A DNA stretch of 11,175 nt from NCBI GenBank assembly GCA_937915775.1, contig CALGGQ010000240.1:1-11175 (forward strand). The letters are read 5' to 3'. The number at the start of each line of letters is the position of its first letter. The stretch's first letter is position 1. The translations under genes and the position numbers were made by a program. This DNA comes from an uncultured Clostridia bacterium (GTDB lineage Bacteria > Bacillota > Clostridia > Oscillospirales > Acutalibacteraceae). The notes beneath the pieces were generated by a model. That model did not search any database, was not told the DNA's origin, and worked only from the letters and a program-made list of their open reading frames with translations. Of the stretch, positions 7,060-11,175 are shown one piece after another.

Positions 7060-8157
7060 TTATTCTGTGGCGTTAGCGTTGATAATGGCCTCTACCTTGT
7101 CGCGGTTCATATACAACGTGCAGCCGCCGATATGGTCATCCTGCAGCAGCCCCTGCGTCTGCAGCGCACGGAACAGCGGTGATTGCAGGGCTTCACGCAG
7201 CGAGGTGTCGCGTACGTTGCTGTCCGAATACGGCGAAAACGGGCACGGCTCTGCTCCGCCGTGGGAGTTGATGTGGAAGAAGCCGCGCCCTGCCGCAACA
7301 CATCCGCCGGAGCTCTTCTCATCTCCGGGGAAGGAAATAAAGACCATACCTCTTTTTTTACGCCGCAAGCGCTTGACCGCCTGATGGATGAAAGCCTGCT
7401 CCTTTTCACCGGGCGCCAGATGCGCGCTCTCCTCGGTGACGGGCACAAACTCTACAAAGATAACCGCCTTGCAGCCGAGGCTGTACAGCTTATCCAGAAA
7501 TGCGTCGGAGAAAACCTCGCTGATGTTCTCTGTCGTCACTGTGACGGAGGCGCCGAAAATCATCCCTCTGTCCTTGATGCGCTGCATCGCGTCGGTCACC
7601 TGCTGATAAACGCCGTTGCCGCGGCGCTCGTCGGTAATCGCCTCGTCGCCCTCAATGCTGATAATCGGCACAAGGTTTCTGTTTTCATCCAGCACGTCGA
7701 GATACTGCTCGTGCAGGAAGGTGCCGTTCGTGAAAATCGGGAAGAGGATATGCTTGTGCTGCGCCGCCTGCTTAATGACATCATAGCGCATCATCGGCTC
7801 CCCGCCCGCAAGCAGAATAAAGCTGATGCCGATTTCATCTGCTTCGCTGAAAATCCTGTTCCATTCCGCAGCGCTCAGCTGGTCAACGGGCTTGCTGTCG
7901 CAGCAGGCGTTGTTGCTGCGTGAATAGCAGCCGGCGCAGTGCAGATTGCACGCGCTCGTTATGCTCGCAATCAGAAACGGCGGAATATGCTCGCCCGTTT
8001 TCTCTGCGGCGTAGCGCTTTTTGGATGCTGCGCGGGATGCCTTTGCAAAGCCTTTCATAAAGGCGCTTTCTTTTTCATTTTTAGCCGTGGCGCGCAGGGA
8101 GTCGGTCACAACTCTGACTACGCCGCGCGTCATATATCGCTGAATGTTAAAAGCCAT
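7060..8157 (-). CDS. Radical SAM protein with extra C-terminal cysteines
   Basis: A 365-residue radical SAM enzyme, which reduces S-adenosylmethionine at a [4Fe-4S] cluster to start radical chemistry. The cluster motif CNLHCAGC is at residues 70-77 (Cys70, Cys74, Cys77); GGEP (118-121) is the SAM-binding strand turn and SIEG (167-170) a later core motif. Beyond the barrel, Cys286, Cys305 (EPCPFSPYSD) and Cys346 suggest a SPASM- or twitch-like auxiliary cluster; Cys85 and Cys86 are further possible ligands. The basic N-terminal 55 residues are an extension before the barrel. The start at 8157 is preceded by AAAGGA. Downstream, 17 nt away, is a GNAT gene. I cannot assign a product: no precursor peptide gene is visible, and relatives act on peptides, proteins or cofactors. 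Confidence 0.88.
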   Translation of the reverse strand: MAFNIQRYMTRGVVRVVTDSLRATAKNEKESAFMKGFAKASRAASKKRYAAEKTGEHIPPFLIASITSACNLHCAGCYSRSNNACCDSKPVDQLSAAEWNRIFSEADEIGISFILLAGGEPMMRYDVIKQAAQHKHILFPIFTNGTFLHEQYLDVLDENRNLVPIISIEGDEAITDERRGNGVYQQVTDAMQRIKDRGMIFGASVTVTTENISEVFSDAFLDKLYSLGCKAVIFVEFVPVTEESAHLAPGEKEQAFIHQAVKRLRRKKRGMVFISFPGDEKSSGGCVAAGRGFFHINSHGGAEPCPFSPYSDSNVRDTSLREALQSPLFRALQTQGLLQDDHIGGCTLYMNRDKVEAIINANATE

Positions 8158-8204
8158 TTTTCAGTCCTTTTAAAAATTTTACAAAATTAAATTTTACACA
8201 ATTT

Positions 8205-8233
8205 ATCATATCACATTCCACCATCAAATGCAA
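8205..8233 (-). promoter_or_regulatory. Sigma-A promoter of the radical SAM-GNAT operon
   Basis: On the minus strand, TTGCAT (8233-8228), a 17-bp spacer, then TATGAT (8210-8205) with a TGA extension. Both hexamers and the spacing are identical to those of the luxS promoter. Predicted leader is about 40 nt, with AAAGGA (8171-8166) before the start codon. Confidence 0.7.
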
Positions 8234-8245
8234 GGAAAAATTGTG

Positions 8246-8285
8246 ACAAAAAAGGAGAGCCGATTGGCTCTCCGCTTTATTTTTA
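8246..8285. terminator. Rho-independent terminator after the PH-domain gene
   Basis: GGAGAGCC (8254-8261) pairs perfectly with GGCTCTCC (8266-8273) around GATT. On the minus strand it is followed by six T residues, ending transcription of the PH-domain gene before the next promoter. The plus-strand side (GCTTTATTTTT) would also work, but no plus-strand gene precedes it. Confidence 0.85.
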
Positions 8286-8289
8286 AACA

Positions 8290-8679
8290 TTATAAAATAT
8301 ACTGTGAAATAATCTGGCTGATTTGCCGGATGTTCACATTGGACTTGAAGTCGAACTGCAGCACCGTGCCGTTGCTGAAGGCGACGGTGAGCTCGCTGTC
8401 GATATCTATTAATCCCGCCGTCTCAATACCGAAATACTGTATTTTGGAATACGGATAGGAGAAGTAGGCGATTTTCTTGCCCGTCACGCCCTGCACGTTG
8501 ACAACGAAGATGCGCTTGTCGGTAAAAATCACCTGGTCGCGTATGGTCTTGAAGGCGGAAACAACGGTTTCACCGCTTGCCAGCAGGTCAAAAACCTCTC
8601 GTCTTACCTCGCTGATATTGACCGCCTTGAGGTTCATAAAATTCGAGTCCGTTCTGATTCCCGATGATACTGATGCCAT
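8290..8679 (-). CDS. Small bacterial PH-domain protein
   Basis: A 129-residue soluble protein resembling the bacterial pleckstrin-homology family (bPH_1-like). The visible pattern is a helical N-terminus (residues 18-40), a strand-rich middle with FKTIRDQVIFTDKRIF (43-58) and GKKIAYFSYPYSKIQYFGIET (67-87), and a final helix (RQISQIISQYIL) after strands 95-112. Phrases such as 'vvFTDKRiivvd' and 'yPYskIqyfsiET' are typical of this family. It lacks a signal peptide and membrane segments. The start at 8679 has a strong GGAGGAG. Function in this family is unknown in most bacteria; some members are stress- or membrane-associated. It has its own promoter and terminator, so neighbours do not inform its role. 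Confidence 0.8.
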   Translation of the reverse strand: MASVSSGIRTDSNFMNLKAVNISEVRREVFDLLASGETVVSAFKTIRDQVIFTDKRIFVVNVQGVTGKKIAYFSYPYSKIQYFGIETAGLIDIDSELTVAFSNGTVLQFDFKSNVNIRQISQIISQYIL

Positions 8680-8728
8680 TCCGCTTCTCCTCCGCTATTC
8701 GTCATTTTATGATGATTCTTTCCATAAA

Positions 8729-8757
8729 ATTGTATTCCTCCTTTGTCCGTCTGTCAA
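8729..8757 (-). promoter_or_regulatory. Strong sigma-A promoter of the PH-domain gene
   Basis: On the minus strand, a consensus TTGACA (8757-8752), 17-bp spacer, and TACAAT (8734-8729). It is the best -35 match in the window. Transcription would start near 8722, giving a leader of about 43 nt. Confidence 0.75.
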
Positions 8758-8811
8758 TCCTTTTTCTGCCACAAATCCATTATTGTAAAGAAAATATTTG
8801 ACAGCAGATGG

Positions 8812-8838
8812 CGGTTAAATTCTCGGTTGAATTAGCGG
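8812..8838 (+). promoter_or_regulatory. Candidate operator: direct repeat overlapping the -35 box
   Basis: CGGTTAAATT (8812-8821) and CGGTTGAATT (8824-8833) are 9/10 identical with a 12-bp period, and a third CGG follows in phase at 8836. The second copy contains the -35 box TTGAAT (8827-8832) of the glycosidase operon. This arrangement suits a regulator binding in tandem near RNA polymerase, but no regulator gene is in the window. Confidence 0.45.
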
Positions 8839-8855
8839 ACTATATCGTTTATAAT
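8827..8855 (+). promoter_or_regulatory. Sigma-A promoter of the GH5-GH130 operon
   Basis: TTGAAT (8827-8832), a 17-bp spacer, then a perfect TATAAT (8850-8855). Transcription should start near 8862, only two bases before the in-frame ATG at 8864, which argues for the downstream start at 8894. Confidence 0.75.
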
Positions 8856-8893
8856 ATAGACAGATGAGGATGATTCGAGAGGGGGGGAGAGCG

Positions 8894-10363
8894 ATGGAGA
8901 AAATTCTGACGCAGGGGCTGCGCTTCGTGGATGAGAGCGGCAGAGCAAGAATCCTCTGCGGGATGAATATTGACGATAAGTTGCTGAACTCCGAGGGCTT
9001 TCGCTACCGTCTTGATGAGGAATTCTTTCAAAAATACCGTGCATTCGGCTTTGATCTGATACGCCTGGCGGTTACCTGGCAGAATCTGGAGCCGGTGATG
9101 GGGCAGTATAACGAGCAGTACCTCCAGTCGCTGGATCAAATTTTTGCGCTGGCTGCGCAGTATGGTGTGTATATTCTCCTCGATATGCATCAGGATATCT
9201 ATTCGAATAACGACGGAAAAAGTGTCGGCGACGGCGCACCGAGCTGGGCAGCCATCACCGACGGTGCGAAACCGCGTATGCCGATTTTCGTCTGGGCGGA
9301 CGGCTACTTTTTCGGCAAATGGGTGCACCGCTCGTTTGACCATTTCTGGCGCAATGACCCCGTGGAGGGTATCGGCTTGCAGGACCGTTACGGCGCGCTG
9401 TGGCAGATGCTCGCGCGGCGCTACGGCGACAGTCCGGCGCTGTTCGGCTTTGATTTGATGAACGAGCCGTTTCCGGGTTCCGAAAGCAAAAAAATCTTCC
9501 GACGCCTTGTTGGCAACATCGCCAAAGCGGTGCTGTTTAACAAAAAAATTAACCGGAAAAAGATGGTATCATCACTGTTCAGACGCGATACAGCGGGGGT
9601 GCTGAACTGTATCGGTGGCGACGTGATCCGCGATGTGATGCAGCCGCTCGACGCGCTGGAAGCGAAATTCGATACGGAGAAGTATGCGCCGTTCCTCAAT
9701 AAAACTGCCGCCGCCATCCGTGAGGTGACGGAAAACGGCATCATCATGATGGAACAGTGCTATCTCTGCAATAACGGCATTCAGCAGTCCGCACCGCCGA
9801 TTACCGTGAACGGTGTGCGCGAGGAGCAGCAGTGCTTCGGGCCGCACGCCTATGATTTTTCGGTGGATACGCCGCTGTATCAGTATGCGAATGCAGACAG
9901 GGTGAAGGCGTTCTTTGGCGAAATGCGCCGTACGCAGCTGCGGCTGAACGTGCCCGTTGTTGTCGGTGAATGGGGTGGCTGCAGCGATAATACGGATACC
10001 TCGTGGTTCCCGCATGCGAACGAGCTGCTGGATTTCTTTGATGAGCAGCAGTGGGGGCATCTCTATTGGGATTATCACGGCGATGATCTGGACGCACCGC
10101 TGATGACGATGCTCAGCCGGCCGCATCCCGTTGCCGTTGCCGGTGAGATAATCCGCTACGGCTATGACAGGGCGGCAGCCGTATTCACGCTTCGCTTTAC
10201 TGCCGATACGTCGGGCGAAACGCTGGTGTATGTTCACAAGCCGTTTGAAACGGCTCAGGGCGCGGCATACTGCGTCAAAGAAGCCTATGAAAACGGCGCT
10301 GCGCTCCTTGCCTTTACGACAGAGGCGGGCGAGCACACCATAACCATTACAATGAAGCATTAG
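8894..10363 (+). CDS. Intracellular GH5 glycoside hydrolase, endoglycoceramidase-like
   Basis: A 489-residue retaining glycosidase of family GH5, with a TIM-barrel over residues 1-410 and a small beta-sandwich over 415-489. The acid/base is Glu191 in FDLMNEPFPG and the nucleophile Glu359 in VVVGEWGG. LLDMHQDIYS (95-104), His318 (GPHAYD) and Trp392 (LYWDY) complete the active site. The HQD and NEPFPG patterns, the length and the C-terminal domain most resemble endoglycoceramidases, which cut the glycan-ceramide link, rather than cellulases. Unlike most of those it has no signal peptide, so it is cytoplasmic. I chose ATG 8894, with GGGGGGAG just upstream (8882-8889), over the ATG at 8864. Residues 218-242 (NKKINRKK and beyond) form a basic insert. 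The GH130 gene follows 10 nt later. Natural substrate unknown; a glycolipid or mannosylated glycoside is inference. Confidence 0.85.
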   Translation: MEKILTQGLRFVDESGRARILCGMNIDDKLLNSEGFRYRLDEEFFQKYRAFGFDLIRLAVTWQNLEPVMGQYNEQYLQSLDQIFALAAQYGVYILLDMHQDIYSNNDGKSVGDGAPSWAAITDGAKPRMPIFVWADGYFFGKWVHRSFDHFWRNDPVEGIGLQDRYGALWQMLARRYGDSPALFGFDLMNEPFPGSESKKIFRRLVGNIAKAVLFNKKINRKKMVSSLFRRDTAGVLNCIGGDVIRDVMQPLDALEAKFDTEKYAPFLNKTAAAIREVTENGIIMMEQCYLCNNGIQQSAPPITVNGVREEQQCFGPHAYDFSVDTPLYQYANADRVKAFFGEMRRTQLRLNVPVVVGEWGGCSDNTDTSWFPHANELLDFFDEQQWGHLYWDYHGDDLDAPLMTMLSRPHPVAVAGEIIRYGYDRAAAVFTLRFTADTSGETLVYVHKPFETAQGAAYCVKEAYENGAALLAFTTEAGEHTITITMKH

Positions 10364-10373
10364 GAGGGTACTT

Positions 10374-11175
10374 ATGGCAAAAATATATGGAAACGCAGTC
10401 AGCAATCTCCCGTGGGAGGAGAAGCCGGAGGGCTATCGCTATCCCGTCTGGCGCTATTCGGGCAATCCGATTATCACGCGCGACAACCTGTTTTTCGCCA
10501 ACAGTATTTTCAATTCCGCCGTGGTGCCGTTCGGCGACGGCTTTGCAGGCGTGTTCCGTGTGGATGACCGCACGAGAACGCATAACATTGTCACGGGCTT
10601 CAGCCGGGACGCGATTCACTGGGAGCTCGATGACAAGGTGATTTTTAAGGGCTATGACCCGCGTATCTGCGAAATTGACGGAAAATACTATCTCTCCTGG
10701 GTGAACCTGACCCCGAACGGCACGACCATCGGCGTGGCGTACACACAGGATTTTAAAAGCTGGACGCAGCTGGAGGACGCCACCTATCCCGTGGCGCGCA
10801 ACGGCGTGCTGTTCCCGCGTAAAATTAACGGGGAATATATGATGCTGGTGCGCCCGTGCGACAGAGGGCATACCCCTTACGGCGATATCTTTATCCAGCG
10901 CAGCCGCGATTTGCATTACTGGGGCGGCTACCGCTTTGTGATGAAGCCGGAAAAGAACTGGGAGATGACAAAGGTCGGTGCCGGTCCGACCCCGATTGAA
11001 ATTGACGAGGGCTGGCTGATGTTCTACCACGGCGTGCTGACCAGCTGCAACGGCTTTACCTACAGCATGGGCGCCGCGATTCTGGACCGCGACGAGCCGT
11101 GGAAGGTGCTGCATCGGGCGGACAGCTTTCTGCTCGCGCCGCATGAGCTGTATGAAACCGTCGGCGACGTGCCGA
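10374..11175 (+). CDS. GH130 beta-mannoside phosphorylase (3' end outside window)
   Basis: The first 267 residues of a GH130 inverting phosphorylase; about 60-70 C-terminal residues should lie beyond the window. These cytoplasmic enzymes split beta-mannosides with phosphate, giving alpha-mannose 1-phosphate. Visible five-bladed propeller motifs include NSIFNSAVVPFGDGFAGVFR (residues 43-62), GYDPR (93-97, with catalytic acid Asp95), RNGVLFPRKINGEY (138-151) with MMLVRP following for phosphate binding, and the VGAGPTPIE and YHGVL segments near the end. The pattern is closest to the mannooligosaccharide/mannosyl-N-acetylglucosamine phosphorylase type (GH130_2). AGGAGGG (10362-10368) overlaps the stop of the GH5 gene, so the two are translated from one transcript. 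Exact acceptor sugar is not readable. Confidence 0.9.
   Translation, partial: MAKIYGNAVSNLPWEEKPEGYRYPVWRYSGNPIITRDNLFFANSIFNSAVVPFGDGFAGVFRVDDRTRTHNIVTGFSRDAIHWELDDKVIFKGYDPRICEIDGKYYLSWVNLTPNGTTIGVAYTQDFKSWTQLEDATYPVARNGVLFPRKINGEYMMLVRPCDRGHTPYGDIFIQRSRDLHYWGGYRFVMKPEKNWEMTKVGAGPTPIEIDEGWLMFYHGVLTSCNGFTYSMGAAILDRDEPWKVLHRADSFLLAPHELYETVGDVP

Noticed and set aside
6556..8289. A RiPP biosynthetic cluster around the radical SAM gene
   Set aside because: I found no short precursor-like open frame with a ribosome binding site, and no peptidase or transporter next to it.
8881..8887. Run of seven G residues as a phase-variation or frameshift site
   Set aside because: It lies upstream of the chosen start codon, so slippage would not shift the frame; at most it could alter the ribosome binding site spacing.
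8864..8893. Upstream in-frame ATG for the GH5 gene
   Set aside because: It would lie about two bases from the predicted transcription start and has no ribosome binding site, whereas ATG 8894 follows a G-rich Shine-Dalgarno sequence.

Overview
The window looks like chromosomal DNA from an anaerobic, probably gut-associated Clostridia member (Oscillospiraceae/Ruminococcaceae-like is my best guess). This rests on moderately GC-rich genes with AT-rich spacers, AGGAGG-type ribosome binding sites, sigma-A promoters with extended -10 boxes, and the gene repertoire: a KDG-kinase-like PfkB protein, a LarA-type protein, LuxS, TrhA/hemolysin III and a GH130 phosphorylase. I see no rRNA, tRNA, insertion sequence, CRISPR array or phage gene.

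Layout. (1) 1-340 is a non-coding leader carrying three small, near-perfect hairpins and a candidate promoter. (2) 341-4973 is a tight plus-strand operon: a PfkB sugar kinase resembling 2-keto-3-deoxygluconate kinase, 6-phosphogluconate dehydrogenase (gnd), a Cof-type HAD phosphatase overlapping gnd by 8 bp, and a LarA-superfamily nickel-pincer racemase/epimerase. It ends at a bidirectional terminator shared with the convergent trhA-like gene. (3) 5054-5719 (minus) is a hemolysin III/TrhA membrane protein. It is divergent from luxS (5996-6520, plus) across a spacer holding an inverted array of 7-bp repeats plus a perfect hairpin. (4) A second bidirectional terminator separates luxS from a convergent minus-strand operon: a radical SAM protein (7060-8157) followed by a GNAT acetyltransferase (6569-7042). 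(5) 8290-8679 (minus) is a small bacterial PH-domain protein with its own promoter and terminator. (6) 8894 to the window end (plus) is a second carbohydrate operon: an intracellular GH5 enzyme resembling endoglycoceramidase, and a GH130 beta-mannoside phosphorylase cut off by the window edge.

How the genes may work together. The first operon reads as sugar-acid metabolism. A LarA-type 2-epimerase could interconvert gluconate and mannonate, feeding 6-phosphogluconate (gnd) on one side and KDG (PfkB kinase) on the other. The substrate is inference, but the Ni-pincer lysine and histidines are visible. The last operon reads as cytoplasmic breakdown of a beta-mannosylated or glycolipid-like substrate, with GH130 releasing mannose 1-phosphate. 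Its promoter carries a 12-bp-period direct repeat that looks like an operator. Nothing here is certain to be a new system; the sugar-acid operon and the GH5-GH130 pair are the best candidates.
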